23,315 nucleotides of DNA from JBDHRG01 sp039807445 (GTDB lineage: Bacteria > Pseudomonadota > Gammaproteobacteria > Competibacterales > Competibacteraceae), in NCBI GenBank assembly GCA_039807445.1, contig JBDHRG010000037.1, forward strand, positions 1-23,315, read 5' to 3'. Position numbers and translations under genes: made by a program. Below are positions 14,258 to 21,966 of this stretch, one piece after another (the stretch's first letter is position 1; each line of letters begins with the position of its first letter). A model generated the notes under the pieces. That model saw only the letters and a list, made by a program, of their open reading frames with translations. It had not been told where the DNA came from and did not search any database.

Positions 14258-14516
14258 AACGCCTCCGTTGGCGGTCGTTGGCTTTCCAGGCAGAGATCAG
14301 GCGGATCGTCTCTGCCCGGTACGTGTACACCGCGACCAGCAGACGGCACGCCGCGCTCATGCCAAGCGTCACGAAGCGTTGCTCGCCTTCGGCATCGCGG
14401 TCTTCGCGCGTCAGAGCGTACGGATCGAGCAGTGCGGTTTCCGCTTCCTCGAACGTCACGCCGTCGTGCACCTTCGGATTGCGCGCCTTCTTGGCCTGAT
14501 CATGAGCGAAGTGCAT
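14238..14516 (-). CDS. brnT: BrnT-type ribonuclease toxin
   Basis: 92 aa, the usual BrnT size. The BrnT pattern is visible: a charged N-terminal segment (HFAHDQAKKARNPKVHDGVTFEEAETALLDP), EGEQRFVTLGMSAACRLLVAVYTYR, and a basic end TIRLISAWKANDRQRRRYEQQ. BrnT is a RelE-like RNase that halts translation. The N-terminus differs from the usual FEWDPxKAxxNxxKHGV: KARNPKVHDGV has lost the KHG form. The ATG at 14516 lies only about 9 bp after the -10 box, so its mRNA should be leaderless or nearly so. Confidence 0.88.
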   Translation of the reverse strand: MHFAHDQAKKARNPKVHDGVTFEEAETALLDPYALTREDRDAEGEQRFVTLGMSAACRLLVAVYTYRAETIRLISAWKANDRQRRRYEQQFR

Positions 14517-14524
14517 GGTCGGTT

Positions 14525-14553
14525 TTTATATGCATATTTATGCATACTGACAA
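14525..14553 (-). promoter_or_regulatory. brnTA promoter with twin TATGCATA operator
   Basis: On the minus strand TTGTCA (14553-14548), a 17-bp spacer and TATAAA (14530-14525) make a near-ideal promoter. Two exact TATGCATA palindromes (14529-14536 and 14539-14546) sit 10 bp apart, filling the spacer and entering the -10 box. This is the expected target of a ribbon-helix-helix antitoxin such as BrnA. The region is strikingly AT-rich for this genome. Confidence 0.75.
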
Positions 14554-14608
14554 CCCGTCCTGGCCATCGGCCGAGGCGAATCCGAGCCTCGCGTCGGAGC
14601 CTGGAACT

Positions 14609-16243
14609 TCACTCGTCGTCCTTGCCGTCGTCGCGCCCGGCGTCTTCGCCGGCGAGCCATTCGGGATGCGCGCGCAGCACCGCCGCTGGCCACAGCACGG
14701 CGTAGCGCGCGCGGTAGGGCTGCACCGCCAGCGCCGCGGCACGCTGCCCGGCGCCGAGTTCGCGGTGGCGCAGCACCAGCGCGCCTTCGGGGTTGGCCTC
14801 GGCCCAGGCGAGCTCGCCGCCACGCGGGATCACCGTCAGCGGCGCCGTCAGTCGGCCCGGGAACTGGAATTCGCCGTGGTACTTGCCGGCGTGCGCGACC
14901 GGCGCGCCCCGGGCCTGGACTTCGGCGATCGCGCGCCCGAGTGGGGCGCCGTCGAACGCCGGCGCCGCGGCGCGGATCACGCCCAGGTGCAGCACGATGC
15001 CGAAAGCCGCCACCAGCGCCGCGAGCGCCGGTGCGCCGAAGCGGCGCAGCAGCTTCGGCCAGGCGGCGCCGAGTGCGGCGAGCAGCAAGCCCCACAGCGG
15101 CGAGACGCCGCCGACCCAGTCCGGCCAGCCGCGGCTTTCGGCGAGCAGCGGTGCCAGCGCGAGCACCAGCCCGAGCGCGATCACCGGTACGGCCGGCAGC
15201 CACGCCGTGACGCGGCCGACGCTGTCGCCGCAGCGCGCCAGCGCGCGCGCCACGAGCAGCGCCAGCGCCGGCAACAGCGGCAGCAGGTAATGCACCTGCT
15301 TGCCGCTGACCGCCGAGAAGGCGAGCAGGCCGGGCACGAACCAGGCAGCGCAGAAGCGCCCGCCGGCGCCGAGACCGGCGAGCGCCTGCGGCAGCGCGCG
15401 CCAGGCCGGCAGCCACAGCGTCCACGGCAGCGCGAGCAGCGGCAGCAGCGGTAGGTACCACCACCAGGGGCGCTGGTGGGCGAAGGATTCGACCATGCGC
15501 CCGGCGGTCTGGCCCCAGAAGATCGCCTCGCGGTATTCGGCGCCACCGAACACCGCCGCCGGCACCGCCCAGGCCAGCGCCAGCCCCGCCCCGCCGAGCA
15601 GCGCCAGCCCGAGCTCGCGGTACCAGCGCTTCCACGACGCCGGGCGGTTCTCGCCCCCGATCCACCACGGCGCCAGGAGCCCCGCCGGCAACAGGTACAG
15701 CAGGATCGCCGGCCCCTTGCTGAGCACACCCAGGCCGATGCCGAGCGCGTACAGCCGCCAGCCGCCCCGCCCGCCATGGCGCCAGGCGCGCGCCAGCCCC
15801 AGGAGGCCGAGCAGCGTCCAGGTGACCATCAGCAGGTCGAACATCAGCATGGTCGCGAACAGCGCGTAGTACACGCCGCCGGCCAGTGCCCACGGCGCCC
15901 AGCGCGCCACGGCCGGCTCCGCGGGCCACAGCGCGCGCGCGAGCCGCGCCAGCAGCACCGGGGCTGTCAGCGCGAACAGCGCCGGCACCAGCCGCGCGGC
16001 CCAGTCGTGCACGCCGAACGTCGCCCAGCCGAGCTGGACCAGCCAGAACAGCAGCGGCGGCTTGTGGTGGTAGGGCGCGCCGTTCAAGTGCGGCACCAGC
16101 CAGTCGCCGCGCGACCACATCTCCCAGGCGACCGCGGCGTAGCGTGTCTCGTCGATCGGCACCAGCGGCCGCGTCCACAGCGCGCAACCGAGCAGCGCGG
16201 TCAGCAGCAGCGCCCAGCCGAGCGCCAGTGCCAGACGCGACAT
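14609..16243 (-). CDS. ArnT-like (GT83/PMT_2) polyprenyl-phosphate glycosyltransferase
   Basis: 544 aa, second GT-C enzyme of the window. The signature loop is PIDETRYAAVAWEMWSRGDW, then LVPHLNGAPYHHKPPLLFWL, with the acidic-Glu pair and Arg-Tyr of ArnT-like enzymes, followed by about ten helices and a periplasmic C-terminal domain (from about residue 430: AHAGKYHGEFQFPGRLT onward). It should transfer a sugar from undecaprenyl phosphate to lipid A or another periplasmic acceptor. It is the third gene of an operon with a polyprenyl-phosphate glycosyltransferase (17674) and the LAB_N protein (16914), 2 bp after the latter's stop, so its donor is probably made by the first gene. Confidence 0.93.
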   Translation of the reverse strand: MSRLALALGWALLLTALLGCALWTRPLVPIDETRYAAVAWEMWSRGDWLVPHLNGAPYHHKPPLLFWLVQLGWATFGVHDWAARLVPALFALTAPVLLARLARALWPAEPAVARWAPWALAGGVYYALFATMLMFDLLMVTWTLLGLLGLARAWRHGGRGGWRLYALGIGLGVLSKGPAILLYLLPAGLLAPWWIGGENRPASWKRWYRELGLALLGGAGLALAWAVPAAVFGGAEYREAIFWGQTAGRMVESFAHQRPWWWYLPLLPLLALPWTLWLPAWRALPQALAGLGAGGRFCAAWFVPGLLAFSAVSGKQVHYLLPLLPALALLVARALARCGDSVGRVTAWLPAVPVIALGLVLALAPLLAESRGWPDWVGGVSPLWGLLLAALGAAWPKLLRRFGAPALAALVAAFGIVLHLGVIRAAAPAFDGAPLGRAIAEVQARGAPVAHAGKYHGEFQFPGRLTAPLTVIPRGGELAWAEANPEGALVLRHRELGAGQRAAALAVQPYRARYAVLWPAAVLRAHPEWLAGEDAGRDDGKDDE

Positions 16244-16245
16244 GG

Positions 16246-16914
16246 TCAGGACACCGCGCGCGAGGAGGTCGCGGCTTCGGCCTCGCTGCCGCCGCGGCGG
16301 ATCAGCGTCAGGTTGCGCAGGTAGACGACGAAGCCGAAGCCCTGGCCGAGGATGATCACCGGGTCGCGCTGGTAGATCGCGTAGGCGAGCAGCAGCGCGC
16401 TGCCGATCATGCTCAGGTACCAGAAGTGCACTGGCGTGATCGAGCGCCGCGCGCGCTCGCTGAACAGCCACTGCACCACGAAGCGCCCCGAGAACAGGAT
16501 CTGGCCGATGAAGCCGACCGTGGTCCACAGCGGGTGCAGCGTGTCGATGACCTTGGGCACCGAGGCGCGCACCGGGTCGACGGCCAGCCCGGCGGCGAGC
16601 GCGAGCCCGGCCAGGCCGAGGAAGCCCCACAGCCACGACACCGGCTGCCGGCCCTCGCCGCGGCGGATCAGTTCGAGGTTGCGCAGGTAGATCGCCAGCC
16701 CCAGCACCTGGCCGAGCACGATCACCAGGTCGCGCTGGTGCGCGGCGTAGGCGAGCAGTGCCGCGGCGCCGGCGGTGCTGAAGTACCAGAAGTGGACCGG
16801 CATCAGGCTCTGGCGCGCGCGCTCGGACAGGATCCACTGCACCAGGAAGCGCGCCGAGAACATCACCTGCGCGAACAGGCCGACGCTGGTCCAGAGCGGA
16901 TCAAGCTTGAACAT
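16246..16914 (-). CDS. Tandem LAB_N (lipid-A disaccharide synthase N-terminal-like) membrane protein
   Basis: 222 aa with two copies of the LAB_N domain. The first half has LWTSVGLFAQVMFSARFLVQW, then SERARQSLMPVHFWYFSTAG and YLRNLELIRRG. The second has LWTTVGFIGQILFSGRFVVQW, then SERARRSITPVHFWYLSMIG and YLRNLTLIRRG. Each repeat has about three short helices. LAB_N occurs at the N-terminus of LpxB in some bacteria and as free-standing membrane proteins next to ArnT-like genes, where a role in flipping or handling polyprenyl-phosphate sugars (analogous to ArnE/F) is suspected but unproven. The ATG at 16914 overlaps the end of the upstream glycosyltransferase by 14 bp; a longer Arg-rich upstream frame is not conserved. 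Confidence 0.92.
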   Translation of the reverse strand: MFKLDPLWTSVGLFAQVMFSARFLVQWILSERARQSLMPVHFWYFSTAGAAALLAYAAHQRDLVIVLGQVLGLAIYLRNLELIRRGEGRQPVSWLWGFLGLAGLALAAGLAVDPVRASVPKVIDTLHPLWTTVGFIGQILFSGRFVVQWLFSERARRSITPVHFWYLSMIGSALLLAYAIYQRDPVIILGQGFGFVVYLRNLTLIRRGGSEAEAATSSRAVS

Positions 16915-17674
16915 CGGCGACCTCCGCCACCGCAGCCGCAGGCGTCGCCGCCGCCGCGGCCGGCACGATCTCGGGCACACGCGCGCGCCGCTGCAGCCAC
17001 ACCACGCCGAACAGGTCGACGACGCCGACCGCGAGCCGGTCGAGCGTGCCGTACTTCGACACGCCGCGCGTGCGGTGGCGGTGGTTGACCTCGACCGACA
17101 CCAGCTCGAAGCCGGCGCGCTTGACCAGCGCCGGCAGGAAGCGGTGCATGTGGTCGAAGTAGGGCAGCTCGAGGAACAGCGCGCGCGAGAACACCTTCAG
17201 CCCGCAGCCGGTGTCGGGGGTGGCGTCGGCGAGCAGCCACGAGCGCACGCCGTTGGCGACCTTCGACGAGATGCGTTTGATCCAGCTGTCCTGGCGGCGG
17301 CGGCGGTAGCCGGCCACCATCTTGAGCCGCGGCGGGCAGTCCGCGGCACGCAGCACCGCGAGCAGGCGCGGGATGTCGGCGGGGTCGTTCTGGCCGTCGC
17401 CGTCGAGCGTCGCGATCCACGGCGCACGCGCGGCCTTGACGCCGCTGTGCACCGCGGTGCTCTGGCCGCAGGCGCGGCGGTGCGTGATCACGCGCAGCGC
17501 GGGGATGCGCGCGCGCGCCGCCGCCAGCCGCTCGGCGGTGGCGTCGGTGCTGCCGTCGTCGACGTAGACGATCTCGTAGGCGCAGCGGTCATCGAGCGCC
17601 GCGCGGATCTCGTCCAGCAGCGGGTCGATGTTCTCGGCTTCGTTGTGGACGGGGACGACTACCGAAAGCTCCAT
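16901..17674 (-). CDS. GT2-family polyprenyl-phosphate glycosyltransferase (DPM1/ArnC-like)
   Basis: 257 aa GT-A enzyme. The nucleotide-sugar fold starts ELSVVVPVHNEAENIDPLLDE, with IVYVDDGSTDAT (D39/D40) and the metal-binding TLDGDGQNDPADIP. VNHRHRTRGVSKYG is the acceptor-side motif of dolichyl/undecaprenyl-phosphate sugar transferases. It lacks the two C-terminal transmembrane helices of ArnC and ends instead in an Ala/Val-rich tail, so it is nearer the DPM1 form. It is the first gene of the operon and should charge a polyprenyl phosphate with a sugar for the ArnT-like enzyme at 16243. It starts at ATG 17674, with a good TACAAT promoter upstream. Confidence 0.93.
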   Translation of the reverse strand: MELSVVVPVHNEAENIDPLLDEIRAALDDRCAYEIVYVDDGSTDATAERLAAARARIPALRVITHRRACGQSTAVHSGVKAARAPWIATLDGDGQNDPADIPRLLAVLRAADCPPRLKMVAGYRRRRQDSWIKRISSKVANGVRSWLLADATPDTGCGLKVFSRALFLELPYFDHMHRFLPALVKRAGFELVSVEVNHRHRTRGVSKYGTLDRLAVGVVDLFGVVWLQRRARVPEIVPAAAAATPAAAVAEVADVQA

Positions 17675-17702
17675 CGCGAATCCCGGGTAAAAGAATTCGC
17701 GG

Positions 17703-17708
17703 ATTGTA
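17703..17708 (-). promoter_or_regulatory. -10 box TACAAT of the GT2-LAB_N-ArnT operon
   Basis: On the minus strand TACAAT lies 28 bp before the ATG at 17674. A TTGCGC sits 19 bp upstream, a long spacer, so the -35 is weak. The surrounding 17675-17788 contains no gene. Confidence 0.5.
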
Positions 17709-17788
17709 AGGCAAAGTCCATGTTGCAGCGCAATATCGTTGTGCGAGCGCGACAGAGTGTCAGGCGTCGCGGACGCCGCGCACCGGCG

Positions 17789-18220
17789 CTACTCCGGGAG
17801 CCATTCTTCCGCAAGCGCGTCCTCGCGCTGGAACGGACACTCGGGCGGGAACGTCTCGCGCTGCAGCCCCGTCTCGACGGCCGCGAGACGCCGCGCATCG
17901 GCGTAGGCGTCGACGTACCTCGCCTCGAGCGACGCTTTGAGGCTCGGATTCTGGCGCAGTACCCGCTCGATGCCCACTCGCTGCTTGGCGATCGAGACGC
18001 GCCAGCTTCGCGTGCGACGAGCAGGCTGATACTTCCACTTCAGCAGGTGCAGCAGCAGCTCGGCGAGCCGGCTTTCCAGCGCCCGTCGCTCGCTGCCGCC
18101 CATGTCCTCGATTTCCTCCAGCAGTTCGTCCACATCGAGCTCCTCGAAACGCCGCTCGCGCAGCAGGCGCGCCTGCTGCTCGGTCCAGGCGACGAAGTCG
18201 GTGTCGTGCAGCGTGCTCAT
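17789..18220 (-). CDS. DUF29 domain-containing protein
   Basis: 143 aa, all-helical. It matches the DUF29 pattern: DFVAWTEQQARLLRERRFEELD, then VDELLEEIEDMGGSERRALESRLAELLLHLLKWKYQP and SWRVSIAKQR, with the Trp/Lys/Tyr string central. The family is widespread in cyanobacteria and proteobacteria and has no known function. The gene stands alone between two minus-strand operons; no ribosome binding site dictates the start, but MSTLHDTDFVAW is the usual family N-terminus. Confidence 0.9.
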   Translation of the reverse strand: MSTLHDTDFVAWTEQQARLLRERRFEELDVDELLEEIEDMGGSERRALESRLAELLLHLLKWKYQPARRTRSWRVSIAKQRVGIERVLRQNPSLKASLEARYVDAYADARRLAAVETGLQRETFPPECPFQREDALAEEWLPE

Positions 18221-18259
18221 CTGGATGGACCTCGGTGGCGCGGTCGCCCTGCTTCGGCA

Positions 18260-18682
18260 TCACTCGCGCCGCGGCGGGATCGAGTAGGTGCCGGTGACGT
18301 GTGCGATCGGCTCGGGCTCGCCCTCGGAGTACAACGTCACTTCGCACACCGCCAGGCGCTTGCCGAGCTTGAGGATGCGCCCCTCGCCGATCACGTCGGC
18401 CGGCTGCGGCCGGCGCAGGAAGTTGATGTTGAGGTTAGTGGTGACCGCCAGCTCGACGCGGCCGATCAGCGACAGCACCACCGCGTACATCACGATGTCG
18501 GCCAGCGCCATCTGCACCGGCCCCGACACCGTGCCGCCGGGGCGGATGAAGTCTTCGCGGAAGGGCACGCGGATCGTCGCGCGGCCATGCTCCATCGCCT
18601 CGACCTTGATGCCGAGCTGGCCGACGAAGGGCACGTGCTCGACCGCCAGACGCTCGAACTCGTCGATCGGGATGCGGCTCAC
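18260..18682 (-). CDS. PaaI-family hotdog-fold thioesterase
   Basis: 140 aa with one hotdog domain: VGQLGIKVEAMEHGRATIRVPF, RPGGTVSGPVQMALADIVMYAVV (central helix), VTTNLNINFLRRPQPADVIGEGRI and ITGTY-like end HVTGTYSIPP. Members hydrolyse acyl-CoA thioesters. The usual HGG before the central helix is SGP here, so the catalytic details may differ from PaaI itself. It starts with GTG at 18682 preceded by GGAGAG, and lies 20 bp after the isomerase-like gene, so both are probably co-transcribed. The pair suggests aromatic or acyl-CoA metabolism. Confidence 0.9.
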   Translation of the reverse strand: MSRIPIDEFERLAVEHVPFVGQLGIKVEAMEHGRATIRVPFREDFIRPGGTVSGPVQMALADIVMYAVVLSLIGRVELAVTTNLNINFLRRPQPADVIGEGRILKLGKRLAVCEVTLYSEGEPEPIAHVTGTYSIPPRRE

Positions 18683-18702
18683 TTCATCTCTCTCCGGGAG
18701 TG

Positions 18703-19344
18703 TCAGGAAAACTTACGCTGGACGCCGACCGGCAGCGCGCTGACGCGCGCCATCTCGGCCTCCTGGAACAGGCTGCGGTCGGCGAGGAAGTCGAGCAGCA
18801 TCCCGGTGGTGTCGAAGCCCCAGAACAGCTCGCCGCCGACGACGAAGGTCGGCACGCCGAACACGCCGCGCGCGACCGCCGCCTCGGTGTCGGCGCGCAG
18901 CCGCGCCTTGGTTTCGGGCGCCTCGACCAGCGCGTTCGCCTCGGCCTCGGACACGCCGAGCCCGGCACACAGCGCCGCCCAGTCCGCGGGCGTCTCGAGG
19001 CCGCGGCCCTCGGCCCACAGGTGGCGGAACACGGTGCGGACCACCTCGACCGAGCTTCCGAGCGCGACGGTGAGGCGTAGCGCGCGCAGCGGGTTGAACG
19101 GGTGCGCCGGCGGCATCTTGTACGGCACGCCGAGTTTGCGCGCGCGCCACAGGCAGTGGCGGTAGGTCAGCGTGCGCATCGATGGGACTTCGGCCGGGCC
19201 GCGCGTGCCGCTCGCTTCGAGCAGCGCGCCGAGCAGCACCGGCACGCAGCGCACCTCGATGCCCGCCGGGAGCCGGTCGAAGTGCTCGAGCTGGAGGTAA
19301 GCGAAGGGGGACAGGTAGTCGAAGTACCAGTCGATCTTGTCCAT
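18703..19344 (-). CDS. 2-Hydroxychromene-2-carboxylate isomerase family (DsbA/kappa-GST-like) protein
   Basis: 213 aa thioredoxin-fold protein. WYFDYLSPFAYLQLE carries the catalytic Ser12 of the HCCA isomerase/GST-kappa group instead of a CXXC. The helical insertion is in the middle (YRHCLWRARKLGVPYKMPPAHPFNP, typical of the family), and the cis-Pro loop is GVFGVPTFVVGGELFWG. Family members are glutathione-dependent isomerases in naphthalene breakdown or act on unknown aromatic substrates; no other aromatic catabolic genes are in the window, so the substrate is open. A 7-bp hairpin sits just upstream of the start. Confidence 0.93.
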   Translation of the reverse strand: MDKIDWYFDYLSPFAYLQLEHFDRLPAGIEVRCVPVLLGALLEASGTRGPAEVPSMRTLTYRHCLWRARKLGVPYKMPPAHPFNPLRALRLTVALGSSVEVVRTVFRHLWAEGRGLETPADWAALCAGLGVSEAEANALVEAPETKARLRADTEAAVARGVFGVPTFVVGGELFWGFDTTGMLLDFLADRSLFQEAEMARVSALPVGVQRKFS

Positions 19345-19356
19345 GCGCGCAGTTCT

Positions 19357-19374
19357 CTACGGGGTTTCCCGTAG
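19357..19374 (-). promoter_or_regulatory. Hairpin in the leader of the isomerase-like gene
   Basis: CTACGGG (19357-19363) and CCCGTAG (19368-19374) form a 7-bp stem with a 4-nt loop, 13 bp before the ATG at 19344 on the minus strand. It could mask the ribosome binding region or be an operator. Confidence 0.35.
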
Positions 19375-19416
19375 GCTCGTTCCGATCAGCCCCGGAAGTC
19401 AAGCTGTGATGGAAGG

Positions 19417-19457
19417 TATGCTTGCCTGAAAATCGTCCATTGAATGGTTGATTTTCA
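19417..19457 (+). promoter_or_regulatory. -10 box and 31-bp palindrome before the DUF4143 ATPase gene
   Basis: TATGCT (19417-19422) is followed by a palindrome at 19427-19457 with arms of 15 bp around one central base, matching at 13 of 15 positions (TGAAAATC...GATTTTCA outside, CCATT...AATGG inside). It lies over the predicted start of transcription and covers the upstream ATG at 19444, which argues for translation from 19483. Confidence 0.55.
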
Positions 19458-19482
19458 ACCGTTGATCGGCAGAATTTCGGGG

Positions 19483-20727
19483 ATGTATCGACGCCACATC
19501 ACCCCGTTGCTCGGCGAAGCGCTCGCCGACACCCCGGTCGTTTTCTTGAACGGCGCCCGCCAGACCGGCAAGAGCACGCTCGCGCTGCAGCTCGCCGCCG
19601 AGCGCCAGGCACGCTACCAGACCCTGGACGACCCGACCGTCCTTGCCGCGGTGCGCGCCGATCCCACCGGCTTCCTCGCAGCGCAGTCCGAGGCGCTGCT
19701 GGTGCTCGACGAGGTGCAGCGTGCTCCGGAGCTGTTGCTGGCGATCAAGGCGGCGGTGGATCGCAAGCGCGCGCCGGGGCGCTTCCTGCTCACCGGTTCG
19801 GCCAACGCGCTGCTGCTGCCGACCGTCGCCGACTCGCTCGCGGGGCGCATGGAGATCCTGTCGCTGTGGCCGCTGTCGGCGGCCGAGCTCGCCGACCGCG
19901 CGCAGGTCAATCGCGCCGAGTGGCTGTTCGACGGCGATCTGCTGGCGACGGACATCCCGCCCTGCGAGCGCGACGCGTTCATCGGTCTGCTGGCCGGGGG
20001 CGGCTTTCCCGAGGCGGCCGCCCGGCGCGACAGGCGGCGCGCGGCGTGGTTCGACAGCTACCTCGCCGCGATCCTGCAACGCGATGTGCGCGAGCTTGCC
20101 AACGTCGAGCGGCTGGCGGAGCTGCCGCAGCTGCTGAAGCTGCTCGCCACGCGCAGCGCCGGCCTGCTGAACCACGCCGAGCTGGCCCGCGCCAGCAAGC
20201 TGCCGCAGAGCACGCTGAAGCGTTACTTGACGCTGCTGGAGACGCTGTTCCTGGTGCACCGGCTCCCGGCCTGGGAGCGCAACCCCGGCAAGCGCCTGGT
20301 CAAGGCACCCAAGGTTTTCCTGCCCGACAGCGGCCTGCTCGCGCATCTGCTCGGCTGGTCGCGCGAGCGCTTGGCTGCCGAGCCGGGACTGCCGGGAGCG
20401 CTGGTCGAGACCTTCGTCATGAGCGAGCTCGCCAAGCATCGCGCCTGGAGCACGCGGATCACCACGCTGTCGCACTACCGCACGCAGACGAATGTCGAGG
20501 TGGACTTCGTGCTCGAGGACCGCCTGGGTCAGATGCTCGGCGTCGAGGTCAAGGCGAGCGCCAGCGTCGACGGCAAGGACTTCAGGGGGCTGCGCCACCT
20601 GAAGGAAACCGAGGCGGAGCGTTTCCGCCGCGGGCTCGTGCTCTACAGCGGTCGTGAAGTCGTGCCCTTCGGCGAGGATCTGTTCGCGGTGCCGATGTCG
20701 ATGTGGTGGTGCGAAGTTCGAGGATGA
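19483..20727 (+). CDS. AAA-family ATPase with DUF4143 nuclease-like C-terminus
   Basis: 414 aa. The N-terminal AAA_14 domain has Walker A GARQTGKSTLA (about residues 24-34), Walker B LLVLDEVQRAP and the sensor FLLTGSAN. A winged-helix segment follows (LLNHAELARASKLPQSTLKRYLTLLETLFLV), and the C-terminal DUF4143 ends in a PD-(D/E)XK-like core, NVEVDFVLED...LGVEVKAS (Asp, then Glu-x-Lys). Such proteins are very common, patchily distributed and sometimes described as defence- or mobile-element-like, but their function is not known. A start at 19483 (MYRRHITPLL) gives the usual family N-terminus; 19444 adds 13 residues lying in a palindrome. It stands alone on the plus strand between minus-strand genes. 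Confidence 0.9.
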   Translation: MYRRHITPLLGEALADTPVVFLNGARQTGKSTLALQLAAERQARYQTLDDPTVLAAVRADPTGFLAAQSEALLVLDEVQRAPELLLAIKAAVDRKRAPGRFLLTGSANALLLPTVADSLAGRMEILSLWPLSAAELADRAQVNRAEWLFDGDLLATDIPPCERDAFIGLLAGGGFPEAAARRDRRRAAWFDSYLAAILQRDVRELANVERLAELPQLLKLLATRSAGLLNHAELARASKLPQSTLKRYLTLLETLFLVHRLPAWERNPGKRLVKAPKVFLPDSGLLAHLLGWSRERLAAEPGLPGALVETFVMSELAKHRAWSTRITTLSHYRTQTNVEVDFVLEDRLGQMLGVEVKASASVDGKDFRGLRHLKETEAERFRRGLVLYSGREVVPFGEDLFAVPMSMWWCEVRG

Positions 20728-20758
20728 GATGCGGTCGAGTGCTGTCCCTCGCCACGCT

Positions 20759-21766
20759 TCAGCCGATCGCCTCGACCGCTTCGCAGATCAGCGCCGGGCC
20801 GCGGTAGATGAAGCCCGAGTACAGCTGCACCAGGCTGGCGCCGGCGTCGGTCTTGGCGCGGGCGTCGGCGCCGCTGCCGATGCCGCCGACGCCGATCACC
20901 GGCAGCGCGCCGTCGAGCGCGCGCGCCAGCAGGCGGATCACGTCGGTCGAGCGGGCGTTCAGTGGCGCACCGCTGAGGCCGCCGGTCTCGGCAGCGTGCG
21001 CGCACTTCTCGACGCCGGCGCGCGACAGCGTGGTGTTGGTCGCGATCACGCCGTCCATCTGCGCGCGCGTCAGCGCCGCGGCGATCACCGCCACGTCGTC
21101 GTCGGCGATGTCGGGGGCGATCTTCAGCGCCAGCGGCACGTAGCGGCCGTGCTCGGCGGCCAGGCGCGCCTGCGCCTCCTTCAGCGTGCCGAGCAGGCGG
21201 TCGAGGTCTTCGCCGTACTGCAAGTCGCGCAAGCCCGGCGTGTTCGGCGACGAGATGTTGACCGTGACGTAGCCGGCGTAGCGGTAGACCTTGCGCAGGC
21301 AGTGCAGGTAGTCGTCGAGCGCGCGCTCGTTCGGCGTGTCCTTGTTCTTGCCGATGTTGATGCCGAGCACGCCGCGGTAGCGGCTCGCGTGCAGGCGCTC
21401 GACCAGCGCGTCGACGCCCTGGTTGTTGAAGCCGAAGCGGTTGATCAGCGCCTCGGCCTCGGGCAGGCGGAACAGCCGCGGCCTGGGGTTGCCGGGCTGG
21501 GGTCGCGGCGTCACCGTGCCGACCTCGACGAAGCCGAAGCCGAGCGCGCCCAGAGCCTCGATCGCCACGCCGTTCTTGTCCAGCCCGGCGGCCAGCCCGA
21601 CCGGGTTCGGGAACTCGATCCCCATCACCACGCGCGGCCGCCGTGGCACCGCGGGCGCCAGCAGCGCGGCGGCTTCACCGAGCCGGCCGAGCAGGCCGAG
21701 GGTGAGGTCGTGGCTGGTTTCGGGGTCGAGGCGGAACAGCAGGGAACGGGCGAGGGGATAAGACAT
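20759..21766 (-). CDS. pyrD: Dihydroorotate dehydrogenase (quinone), class 2 PyrD
   Basis: 335 aa, matching E. coli PyrD in length. It oxidises dihydroorotate to orotate and passes electrons to the quinone pool, the fourth step of pyrimidine synthesis, as a peripheral inner-membrane enzyme. The N-terminal amphipathic helices (MSYPLARSLLFRLDPETSHDLTLGLLG) form the quinone/membrane site of class 2. FMN and substrate motifs: GLAAGLDKNG, FGFVEVGTVTPRPQPGNPRPR, INRFGFNNQG, the catalytic Ser in VNISSPNTPGLRDLQ, and VIGVGGIGSGADA. A good TATACT -10 box lies 38 bp upstream of the ATG. Confidence 0.97.
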   Translation of the reverse strand: MSYPLARSLLFRLDPETSHDLTLGLLGRLGEAAALLAPAVPRRPRVVMGIEFPNPVGLAAGLDKNGVAIEALGALGFGFVEVGTVTPRPQPGNPRPRLFRLPEAEALINRFGFNNQGVDALVERLHASRYRGVLGINIGKNKDTPNERALDDYLHCLRKVYRYAGYVTVNISSPNTPGLRDLQYGEDLDRLLGTLKEAQARLAAEHGRYVPLALKIAPDIADDDVAVIAAALTRAQMDGVIATNTTLSRAGVEKCAHAAETGGLSGAPLNARSTDVIRLLARALDGALPVIGVGGIGSGADARAKTDAGASLVQLYSGFIYRGPALICEAVEAIG

Positions 21767-21803
21767 GGCGCTTGGGCGGCATCCGGTTCCGGGACGGAGC
21801 GCG

Positions 21804-21809
21804 AGTATA
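21804..21809 (-). promoter_or_regulatory. -10 box TATACT of pyrD
   Basis: On the minus strand TATACT, 5/6 to consensus, would give a leader of about 30 nt before the pyrD ATG at 21766. No good -35 box is visible. Confidence 0.5.
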
Positions 21810-21966
21810 CCCGCGGCGGCCCACGCTGCCCGAGCCGGGCGCGGCGGTGAAGCAGGGCGTGGTTCGCGATTGCCGCGTCAGAGCACGCTGTGTACGCTTC
21901 GGCATAGCGCCCGGGCAGCGACTCGCTGGACGAGTGCCCTTCACTGGAGCCGACAGGGATAGAGTG

